Positions 37,564 to 44,606 of a stretch of DNA of 64,000 bases are shown here, piece after piece. Position 1 is the stretch's first letter. The number at the start of each line of letters is the position of its first letter. The stretch is from Gelidibacter salicanalis. Its GTDB lineage: Bacteria; Bacteroidota; Bacteroidia; Flavobacteriales; Flavobacteriaceae. A program made the translations under genes and the position numbers. The notes below the pieces were generated by a model, which was not told the DNA's origin, searched no databases, and worked only from the letters and a program-made list of their open reading frames with translations. The stretch is taken from positions 62,001 through 126,000 of the forward strand of contig NZ_VORX01000001.1 in assembly GCF_007997285.1 (NCBI RefSeq), read 5' to 3'.

Positions 37564-39471
37564 ATGAAAAAACTTATATTAATTTGTATCATTACCTTGT
37601 CCTGTAGCTTGTTTGCCCAGGCTCAAAAGTTCAAGGCACATACCGTTCTGGCGGAGGAAACCGTAGAATCCATTGCAAAGAAATATCAGGTTTCTGTTGC
37701 CGATATCTATGCTCTAAATCCGGATGCCAAGCGCAAATTGAATCCTAATTCAGTTTTGATCATTCCCAATGCTACAAATCTTTCGTCAAACGAACAAGAA
37801 GTTACTAAAGAGCTAATTGGTTATGAAGACCATAAAGTGAAACGTAAAGAAACCTTATACAGCCTTTCCAAGGAATATAATGTTGCAATTGAAGATATTA
37901 AAAAACACAATAAAAGGCTTTACGCTGAAAATTTAAAAAAGGGTGATGAAATTCGAATTCCGCGTTATAAAACGGTAGTTTCTAAAGTAACCCCTGGAAC
38001 ATCGTTTAAAAAATATACCGTACAGCCTAAAGAAGGAAAATGGCGGGTTGCTTACAAATTTGGAATTACGGTTGCTGAATTGGAAACCTTAAACCCAGGA
38101 ATGAAGGACGTTTTACAGCCCGGAGATGTTGTGAATGTACCTGGCAGTTCAGATGAAAAACCTATCGATGATAATTTTAATTATTACACGGTACAAAAAA
38201 GTGAAGGGTATTTCCGACTAAAAGTTAAATTAGGATTGAGCCAAGAGGAATTGGAAAAACTGAATCCTGAATTGAAAACTGATGGTCTTAAAGAAGGAAT
38301 GGTTATCAAAGTTCCTAAAACGACCAGTGTTGGTGAAGTGGTAGGAAGTGTTGAACAAACCAATTTGACCAAAGGCTTAAAGAATTTAAAAACAAAACAG
38401 ATTGCTGTGATGTTGCCTTTCCGTTTAAATAGGGTAGATACAGATTCGGTTCAGGAAGCAAAGGCGTTGATCAGAACTGACCGTCGTTTGGCGGTGTCCT
38501 TAGATTTTCATTCAGGCGTGCTAATGGCCATCGATTCCGCAAAACGTTTGGGAGTTTCAACTAAATTAAGAGTTTTTGATACCCAAGACCAGTTGGCTGA
38601 AGTCTCTAAAATTTTAAGTAGCAATGATTTTTCTAGTTATGATGCCATTATTGGCCCATTGATGCCTAATAATTTAGATCGCGTAGCGCGTGCAGTCCAG
38701 AATTATGGGGTACCGGTAATTTCGCCTATTACTAAACCAGATCAGTTGTTTGAAAACGTGTTTCAAACCGTTGCGGATACGGATGTATTAGAACGCGCCA
38801 TCATCAGTTTTGTCCAAAACGACGCATTAAAACGCAATGTTCTTATAATTGCTGACCATAAACATACGGCAATAAGCAACCGTTTAAAGTCTGAATTTGC
38901 TAGCGCGAGACAAGTGTTTTCTAGAAAAGGTAAAAGCGGAAATGATGCCTATTATATCATGGCGGCAGATGTTAGTGGCGCTTTTGGCCCGGGAAAAAAT
39001 TACGTCTTTTTAGAAACGGCCAATGAAGCTTTAGTCTCTAACGTGACCAGCATGCTTAACGGGATGAGTAATAAAAATCAAGAAATTATTATTGTAAGTA
39101 CCAATAAAACTGAAGCTTTTGAAGGTGCTAACGTTTCTAATTTTCATTTAGCGAAATTACAATTCCATTACCCTTCTGTAAATAAAAGCTTAAATGTAGA
39201 TCAGCCCAATAGTTTTGTAAGAGCGTATAAACAGAAGTATGGTATAGAGCCAAATAAATTTGCAGTTAGAGGTTTTGACTTGACTTTAGATGTGTTGTTG
39301 CGTTTGGCATCAGATGAGGACCTTTATAAGGCCTCCACCAATGGCATTGAAACACAATACACTGAAAATAAATTCAGATACTCTAAAAAACTTTCCGGCG
39401 GCTATTATAATGACGCTGTATATATTGTAAAATACACGAGTGACCTCACTATAGAAGAAGCAAAATTATGA
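37564..39471 (+). CDS. LysM-repeat protein with a PBP1-like C-terminal domain
   Basis: 635 residues. A signal peptide (LILICIITLSCSLFAQAQ) is followed by about four LysM peptidoglycan-binding repeats (about 23-70, 90-135, 150-195 and 205-255; for example HTVLAEETVESIAKKYQVS and HKVKRKETLYSLSKEYNV). The rest (about 270-635) resembles a periplasmic-binding or ABC-substrate type fold (KQIAVMLPFRLN, DAIIGPLMPNNLDRVARAV, RDLFDTQ-like strands). It may tether a ligand-sensing or structural module to the cell wall. Its stop overlaps the OsmC start (4 nt), so the two are translated together. Confidence 0.8.
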   Translation: MKKLILICIITLSCSLFAQAQKFKAHTVLAEETVESIAKKYQVSVADIYALNPDAKRKLNPNSVLIIPNATNLSSNEQEVTKELIGYEDHKVKRKETLYSLSKEYNVAIEDIKKHNKRLYAENLKKGDEIRIPRYKTVVSKVTPGTSFKKYTVQPKEGKWRVAYKFGITVAELETLNPGMKDVLQPGDVVNVPGSSDEKPIDDNFNYYTVQKSEGYFRLKVKLGLSQEELEKLNPELKTDGLKEGMVIKVPKTTSVGEVVGSVEQTNLTKGLKNLKTKQIAVMLPFRLNRVDTDSVQEAKALIRTDRRLAVSLDFHSGVLMAIDSAKRLGVSTKLRVFDTQDQLAEVSKILSSNDFSSYDAIIGPLMPNNLDRVARAVQNYGVPVISPITKPDQLFENVFQTVADTDVLERAIISFVQNDALKRNVLIIADHKHTAISNRLKSEFASARQVFSRKGKSGNDAYYIMAADVSGAFGPGKNYVFLETANEALVSNVTSMLNGMSNKNQEIIIVSTNKTEAFEGANVSNFHLAKLQFHYPSVNKSLNVDQPNSFVRAYKQKYGIEPNKFAVRGFDLTLDVLLRLASDEDLYKASTNGIETQYTENKFRYSKKLSGGYYNDAVYIVKYTSDLTIEEAKL

Positions 39472-39869
39472 CCTCAAAAGTAGTTTATCTAGGCGATTTA
39501 AGAACAGAATGTACCCATGAGCAATCTGGCGATTCTTTTATTACGGACGCACCCACTGACAACAATGGTAAAGGCCTTGCTTTCTCACCAACAGATACAG
39601 TGGCTACAGGCTTGGCGAGTTGCATGATTACTGTCATGGGAATCAAAGCGCGCGATTTGGCTGTAGACATGACTGGAACTTCTGCTGAGGTTACGAAAAC
39701 TATGGCAAGCAATCCACGTCGGATTTCAAAAATTGAAGTCCTGATGACACTGCCATTTCAAGCTGACCAAAAGACTAAAACTATCTTAGAAAACACGGGT
39801 AGAACCTGTCCTGTTCTCAACAGTTTGCATCCAGATATCGAAAAGGAAATTAGCTTTATTTGGGCATAA
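39468..39869 (+). CDS. OsmC family protein
   Basis: 133 residues. LGDLRTECTHEQSG starts the domain, and GLASCMITVMGIKARD contains the first peroxidatic-type Cys. A second Cys is in NTGRTCPVLNSLHPD. Two Cys with the usual spacing suggest a functional organic-hydroperoxide reductase that uses thiol reductant, which would fit the bacillithiol background. It overlaps the preceding gene by 4 nt. Confidence 0.88.
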   Translation: MTSKVVYLGDLRTECTHEQSGDSFITDAPTDNNGKGLAFSPTDTVATGLASCMITVMGIKARDLAVDMTGTSAEVTKTMASNPRRISKIEVLMTLPFQADQKTKTILENTGRTCPVLNSLHPDIEKEISFIWA

Positions 39870-40008
39870 GTACAACGACGCTTTTATGACGATTTCCATG
39901 AGCATCTCGAATATATGGATCGAAATAGGTAATGGCAAATTCGCGTATTATTTTTTTAGATGACAGTATTATTTGTGCTTATTAAAACCACCTAACTTTC
40001 CCTGAATT

Positions 40009-40239
40009 GTGTTGGAACCCGACAAAAATTTTCTCATCAAATTAGCCCATACTAAAATGCCTTTTGGTAAATATGAAGGTAAATTTCTTATTGATCTTCC
40101 AGAATATTATGTAGTATGGTATCATAATAAAGGGTTTCCTAAGGGACAATTAGGACTAATGCTCGAAACTGTGTATGAGCTAAAATTAAATGGTTTAGAG
40201 GAACTAATCAGGAATATAAAATTGCGGTATCCAAAGTAA
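40009..40239 (+). CDS. DUF3820 family protein
   Basis: 76 residues. The likely start is GTG at 40009 with TTG just after it; no ATG precedes the conserved block. KMPFGKYEGKFLIDLPEYYVVWYHNKGFPKGQLG is the family signature, related to the FGKxKG module at the C-terminus of ExoX-type exonucleases such as the gene at 18608. Pfam labels it a putative quorum-sensing-regulated virulence factor, which is weak evidence for function. Role unknown. Confidence 0.75.
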   Translation: MLEPDKNFLIKLAHTKMPFGKYEGKFLIDLPEYYVVWYHNKGFPKGQLGLMLETVYELKLNGLEELIRNIKLRYPK

Positions 40240-40271
40240 TTTTTTAGCTTTAAAATTAAATTATTCCTCCT

Positions 40272-41213
40272 ATGGCTGAAGCACATATTGAAAAAAATTT
40301 TAAGATAAAACATTTGCCATCCTTGTTCGCTAAAGCGTTTAAAGCTTGGAATGATGATGATCCGTGGCGCCTTAGTGCAGTGGTGGCTTATTATGCAGTG
40401 CTTTCTTTACCAGGACTTATCGTTATTTTAATTAATGTAGTGGGCAGCATCTGGGGGACTGATATTGTACAGGGACATCTAACTAAAGAGATTACGGTTG
40501 TTTTAGGAGAGGAAGCGGCTGAAACAATTAAGGTGATGATCAGTGAAACCTTAAACACCGAAAAAAACATTATAACGACACTGATTGGTATTGCCAGTAT
40601 TATTTTTGGGGCAACTGGTGTCTTTTATCAACTTCAGATATCACTCAATAAAATCTGGAAGATTGAAGATTCAGGAAAATTTAGTTTTAAACGTTTGCTC
40701 ACGGATCGCGCCCGAAGCTTTGCGTTTATTCTAGTCATAGGATTCTTGCTCCTGATCAGCTTTATCGTAACCGCAGTGCTTGGGGCGTTGAACGGTTACA
40801 TCAAACAAGTATTCCCTGATATTGTTCTTTACGTTGCCTATCTTTTGGATCTTGTCTTATCCTTAAGTGTTGTTACCACATTATTTGCGCTGATGTTTAA
40901 ATATATGCCAGATACCAAAATCCGATGGAAAACGGTTTGGATTGGCGCTTTCGTGACGGCTGTACTCTTTACCCTCGGAAAATATTTATTGGGACTTTAT
41001 TTTGGGACCGCCAATCCCGGATCAACTTACGGCGCTGCGGGTACTATAGTGCTGATTTTATTGTGGGTATCCTATTCCTGTCTCATTTTCTTTTACGGCG
41101 CAGCGTTTACCCGAGTGTTCTCATTACAGTATGGCCATGATAGCCATACCTTATCTGAAATACTGACGGACATCCATAATGAAAAAGGGCGGTCAAATAA
41201 TCAAGAGGGTTAA
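40272..41213 (+). CDS. YihY/virulence factor BrkB family membrane protein
   Basis: 313 residues with about six membrane segments. SAVVAYYAVLSLPGLIVILI, FGATGVFYQLQISLNKIW, LLTDRARSFAFILVIGFLLL, KYMPDTKIRWKTVWIGAFVTAVLF and GAAGTIVLILLWVSYSCLIFFYGAAFTRVF are the family blocks. Proposed roles (transport or envelope function) are not settled; the old name 'RNase BN' was an error for this family. It starts 32 nt after the DUF3820 stop and 37 nt before era. Confidence 0.92.
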   Translation: MAEAHIEKNFKIKHLPSLFAKAFKAWNDDDPWRLSAVVAYYAVLSLPGLIVILINVVGSIWGTDIVQGHLTKEITVVLGEEAAETIKVMISETLNTEKNIITTLIGIASIIFGATGVFYQLQISLNKIWKIEDSGKFSFKRLLTDRARSFAFILVIGFLLLISFIVTAVLGALNGYIKQVFPDIVLYVAYLLDLVLSLSVVTTLFALMFKYMPDTKIRWKTVWIGAFVTAVLFTLGKYLLGLYFGTANPGSTYGAAGTIVLILLWVSYSCLIFFYGAAFTRVFSLQYGHDSHTLSEILTDIHNEKGRSNNQEG

Positions 41214-41225
41214 ATTTTTAAAACT

Positions 41226-41233
41226 TATCTTTG
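41226..41233 (+). promoter_or_regulatory. -7 promoter box (TATCTTTG) of era
   Basis: TAnnTTTG match 16 nt before the era ATG at 41250. Confidence 0.5.
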
Positions 41234-41249
41234 TATAAATTATTAGAAT

Positions 41250-42131
41250 ATGCATAAAGCTGGTTTTGTAAATATTATCGGAAATCCTAACGTTGGAAAA
41301 TCGACATTAATGAATGCCTTTGTAGGTGAGAAATTATCTATTATCACCTCCAAAGCGCAAACGACAAGACACCGTATTTTGGGAATTGTCAATGGTGAAG
41401 ATTTTCAAATGATCCTATCGGACACTCCAGGTATTATCAAACCCGCTTATGAACTTCAGGAATCTATGATGGATTTCGTCAAGTCTGCTTTTGACGATGC
41501 TGACGTGTTGTTGTACATGGTGGAGATTGGCGAACAAGAACTGAAAGACGAAGCGTTCTTTAGAAAAATCACCAATTCAAAAATTCCTGTATTGTTGTTA
41601 TTGAATAAGATTGATAAATCTGATCAGCAGCAATTGGAATCCCAAGTGCAATTATGGTCTGAAAAAGTGCCCAACGCTGAAATCTACCCGGTTTCTGCTT
41701 TGGAAGGCTTTAATGTTAGAGAAATTTTTAACCGTATTATTGAACTGTTACCAGAATCGCCGGCATTTTATCCAAAAGATCAATTAACTGATAGGCCTGA
41801 ACGTTTCTTCGTAAACGAAACCATTCGCGAGAAAATCCTAATCCACTACAAAAAAGAGATTCCATATGCCGTAGAGATCGATACGGAAGAATTTTTTGAA
41901 GAAGAACATATCATCAGAATGCGTGCTGTAATTATGGTAGAACGCGAAACCCAAAAGGGCATCATTATTGGGCATAAAGGCGCTGCATTAAAACGTGTAG
42001 GAGTAGAGGCTAGAAAAGACCTAGAACTGTTTTTTGGCAAGCAAGTCCATTTAGAACTTTACGTGAAAGTGAATAAAAATTGGAGAAGCGACCAGCGGCA
42101 GTTAAAGCGTTTTGGATATAATCAGAAGTAG
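41250..42131 (+). CDS. era: GTPase Era
   Basis: 293 residues. GTPase motifs: GNPNVGKST (G1, about 11-19), DTPG (G3) and NKID (G4). The C-terminal KH domain has AVIMVERETQKGIIIGHKGAALKRVG. Era helps 16S rRNA processing and 30S assembly. The stop is followed by six T and then a heptamer array (42138-42249). Confidence 0.96.
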   Translation: MHKAGFVNIIGNPNVGKSTLMNAFVGEKLSIITSKAQTTRHRILGIVNGEDFQMILSDTPGIIKPAYELQESMMDFVKSAFDDADVLLYMVEIGEQELKDEAFFRKITNSKIPVLLLLNKIDKSDQQQLESQVQLWSEKVPNAEIYPVSALEGFNVREIFNRIIELLPESPAFYPKDQLTDRPERFFVNETIREKILIHYKKEIPYAVEIDTEEFFEEEHIIRMRAVIMVERETQKGIIIGHKGAALKRVGVEARKDLELFFGKQVHLELYVKVNKNWRSDQRQLKRFGYNQK

Positions 42132-42137
42132 TTTTTT

Positions 42138-42249
42138 CAGTAGGCAGTCTTCAGTAGGCAGTTTTCAGTAAACAGTTTTCAGTCTTCAGTAGGCAGTCTT
42201 CAGTAGGCAGTCCTCAGTAGGCAGTCAAAAGTAGACAGTCTTCAGTGTG
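42138..42249 (+). repeat. CAGTNNN heptamer array, 16 units
   Basis: Sixteen consecutive 7-nt units, all but one beginning CAGT (one AAGT). The last three bases are mostly AGG, CTT, TTT or CCT, often alternating. It begins 6 nt after the era stop codon. Other members are at 47973-48126 (opposite strand), 54385-54538 and 54678-54747. Confidence 0.93.
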
Positions 42250-42260
42250 ATATGTTTTAA

Positions 42261-42300
42261 AAGCTTTGTGGAACTTTGTGCTTCTCTGTGCTTCTTTGTG
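42261..42300 (+). repeat. 10-nt-period array, 4 units (NNNYTYTGTG)
   Basis: AAGCTTTGTG, GAACTTTGTG, CTTCTCTGTG and CTTCTTTGTG, exactly end to end. It lies between the two heptamer arrays. Confidence 0.7.
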
Positions 42301-42324
42301 TCACAACCCACCCAGGCACACCAA

Positions 42325-42380
42325 CCTCATACCTCACCCCACAAACCTAACGCCTCAATCCTCACACCTCAATCCCCCTA
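42325..42380 (-). repeat. TGAGGNN heptamer array, 8 units
   Basis: On the plus strand: CCTCATA, CCTCACC, CCACAAA, CCTAACG, CCTCAAT, CCTCACA, CCTCAAT, CCCCCTA, all with a strict 7-nt period. It lies directly behind the stop codon (42382) of the minus-strand gene, so in that gene's direction the unit is TGAGGNN. Confidence 0.8.
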
Positions 42381-42381
42381 A

Positions 42382-42888
42382 CTAATCCAGCCCATTACTA
42401 CGCAACGTCGTATTCATAAAATCATAAAGGCGGTGCATTTCTGCTTTACCTCTAGATCTTCCGTGACGCCCAGCTAAATACAGCACAAACCATAGTACTA
42501 CCATCATTACCGTCACGCCCAGTTGAATATGGCACGAAGTATCTAATGACCAATTGCTATAGGTCCAAATCCCAAACACAATAAAAAGTCCTGCCACAAC
42601 AAAATGTAGAAACATAAACATGGTCCAAACGGTAGGATTAGGACCAAACAAGCCGTGAAGGATTGAGTTGTTCGCGCCCACTTCATTAATCTCCAAATGC
42701 AGCTGTGGCGACCAAAATTGTTGCTCATGCGTAGGCAGCCTAATGAATACATGATCATCGACCCTAACAATCTTATACATCTTATTGGTAGCCTTGGTAT
42801 CTTCAAAGACTTTTAAAACCGTCGAATGATCATGATTTAAATTCATTTTAAATCGTGGTCGCAATACAATGTCGTTCGTAATTGGCAT
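42382..42888 (-). CDS. Two-TM membrane protein of unknown function
   Basis: 168 residues. The N-terminal half (about 1-85) is soluble and beta-rich (FKMNLNHDHSTVLKVFEDT...VFIRLPTHEQQFWSPQLHLEI). Two hydrophobic helices follow (about 89-109, VWTMFMFLHFVVAGLFIVFG, and 121-141, LGVTVMMVVLWFVLYLAG), and the basic tail GRHGRSRGKAEMHR faces the other side. I do not recognise the family. It is convergent to era and ends at the TGAGGNN array; der is divergent on the other side. Confidence 0.7.
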   Translation of the reverse strand: MPITNDIVLRPRFKMNLNHDHSTVLKVFEDTKATNKMYKIVRVDDHVFIRLPTHEQQFWSPQLHLEINEVGANNSILHGLFGPNPTVWTMFMFLHFVVAGLFIVFGIWTYSNWSLDTSCHIQLGVTVMMVVLWFVLYLAGRHGRSRGKAEMHRLYDFMNTTLRSNGLD

Positions 42889-42940
42889 AGTTTTAATTTA
42901 ATGCGCCGAAAAATACTCTTTTTTTTTAGAAAGGAAACAC

Positions 42941-42948
42941 TACCTTTG
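42941..42948 (+). promoter_or_regulatory. -7 promoter box (TACCTTTG) of der
   Basis: TAnnTTTG match 17 nt before the der ATG. Confidence 0.5.
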
Positions 42949-42965
42949 CAAACAATTTAATAGAC

Positions 42966-44270
42966 ATGAGTAATATAGTAGCCATAGTAGGGCGTCCCAA
43001 CGTAGGGAAGTCAACTTTATTTAATCGTTTAATTCAGCGTCGCGAAGCCATTGTTGATGCCGTAAGTGGTGTGACAAGAGATCGGCATTACGGGAAATCA
43101 GAATGGAACGGACGGGAATTTTCTGTGATTGATACGGGCGGCTATATAATCGGTAGTGATGATATTTTTGAAGCTGAGATTGATAAGCAAGTAGAACTTG
43201 CTATTGACGAGGCCGATGTGATCATCTTTTTGGTAGATGTAGAAAGCGGGGTGACCGGCATGGATGAGGATGTTGCTGAACTATTGAGAAGAGTGGACAA
43301 ACCGGTATTATTGGCGGTTAACAAAGTGGATAACAATAAACGTGCAGAAGATGCCGTAGAGTTTTATGCCTTAGGTTTAGGCGAATATTTTACTATTGCC
43401 AGTATTAATGGTAGTGGTACTGGAGATTTGTTGGATGCCGTAGTAAAAGCCTTGCCAGAACATGTTGAAATTGAAGAAAGTGATTTACCGAGATTCGCTG
43501 TAGTAGGACGCCCTAATGCAGGAAAATCATCGTTTATAAATGCGCTTATTGGGAAAGATCGGTATATCGTAACTGATATTGCCGGCACTACGAGAGATTC
43601 TATAGATACGAAATACAACCAATTCGGATTTGAATTTAACTTGGTGGATACTGCGGGAATCCGTCGTAAATCTAAAGTTAAGGAAGATCTTGAGTTTTAC
43701 TCCGTAATGCGTAGTGTGAGAGCCATTGAACATTGTGATGTTTGTATTTTAATACATGACGCCACCCGTGGTTTTGACGGACAGGTGCAGAATATTTTCT
43801 GGTTAGCTGAGCGTAATAGAAAGGGAATTGTTGTTTTGGTAAATAAATGGGATTTGGTGGACAAGGAAACCAATTCTGCTAGAGATTACGAGAAACAAAT
43901 CCGTAAGGAAATGGAGCCATTTACTGATGTTCCAATTGTCTTTATTTCTGTGCTTAACAAACAACGTATCTTTAAGGCTATTGAAACGGCTGTTGAGGTT
44001 TATAATAATCGCACCAAGAAAATTAAGACCAGCAAACTTAATGAGATTATGTTGCCTATTATAGAAAACTATCCACCGCCAGCTTTAAAAGGTAAGTTTG
44101 TGAAGATTAAATACATCATGCAGTTGCCAACTCCGCAACCGCAATTTGCATTTTTCTGTAATCTGCCACAATACGTCAAAGAACCGTACAAGCGCTTCTT
44201 AGAAAATAAACTTCGCGAAGAATTTGACTTTCATGGGGTGCCTATCAGTATCTATATGCGTAAAAAATAG
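42966..44270 (+). CDS. der: GTPase Der (EngA)
   Basis: 434 residues with two tandem GTPase domains: first P-loop GRPNVGKST (about 8-16), DTGG, NKVD; second P-loop GRPNAGKSS (about 181-189), DTAG, NKWD. A KH-like domain closes the chain (about 350-434). Needed for 50S ribosome assembly. A second copy of the 212-bp element sits in the spacer after it. Confidence 0.97.
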   Translation: MSNIVAIVGRPNVGKSTLFNRLIQRREAIVDAVSGVTRDRHYGKSEWNGREFSVIDTGGYIIGSDDIFEAEIDKQVELAIDEADVIIFLVDVESGVTGMDEDVAELLRRVDKPVLLAVNKVDNNKRAEDAVEFYALGLGEYFTIASINGSGTGDLLDAVVKALPEHVEIEESDLPRFAVVGRPNAGKSSFINALIGKDRYIVTDIAGTTRDSIDTKYNQFGFEFNLVDTAGIRRKSKVKEDLEFYSVMRSVRAIEHCDVCILIHDATRGFDGQVQNIFWLAERNRKGIVVLVNKWDLVDKETNSARDYEKQIRKEMEPFTDVPIVFISVLNKQRIFKAIETAVEVYNNRTKKIKTSKLNEIMLPIIENYPPPALKGKFVKIKYIMQLPTPQPQFAFFCNLPQYVKEPYKRFLENKLREEFDFHGVPISIYMRKK

Positions 44271-44297
44271 GGCAAACTCCTAATTTTCTATTATTAG

Positions 44298-44510
44298 TGT
44301 CCTTTAAAAAATAATGCTTTAATTAACATACTCTTTTAGATCAAGAGACATTAGGATACTTCCGAAATGACATCTCGATTTTTAAATCTTTCTCTACCAA
44401 GAGTGATTGGATGATTCGAATTTAAATGATCTCGTTGTTTGTCAGTTAGTTCCAAGCAAGTCTGTATTCTTGATTCTAACAGCGCAGCGATCTTGATTCA
44501 TTATCGGACA
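44298..44510 (+). repeat. Copy B of the ~212-bp element
   Basis: 213 bp between TGTCC (44298-44302) and GGACA (44506-44510). The flanks ATTATTAG and CAACAATAAT extend the inverted ends. Same orientation as copy A at 26951-27161, with the shared interior blocks listed there. It lies in the der to TonB-receptor spacer. Confidence 0.7.
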
Positions 44511-44560
44511 ACAATAATTTTTTATACTTTTTGTTAAGAATTTACGTGGGATTTCTCGTA

Positions 44561-44568
44561 TATATTTG
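44561..44568 (+). promoter_or_regulatory. -7 promoter box (TATATTTG) of the second receptor gene
   Basis: TAnnTTTG match 38 nt before the ATG at 44607; also favours that ATG over the in-frame TTG at 44574, which lies only 5 nt past the box. Confidence 0.5.
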
Positions 44569-44606
44569 TTTCTTTGGCAGCTACTAATGTAGCCTCTACT
44601 AAAGTT

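Noticed and set aside
42138-42249. CRISPR array
   Set aside because: The unit is 7 nt with no 20-40-nt spacers and no cas genes; it is a simple tandem repeat.
44574-44606. TTG start giving 11 extra residues to the second receptor
   Set aside because: The ATG at 44607 gives a clean signal peptide, and the TTG lies only five bases after the promoter box.
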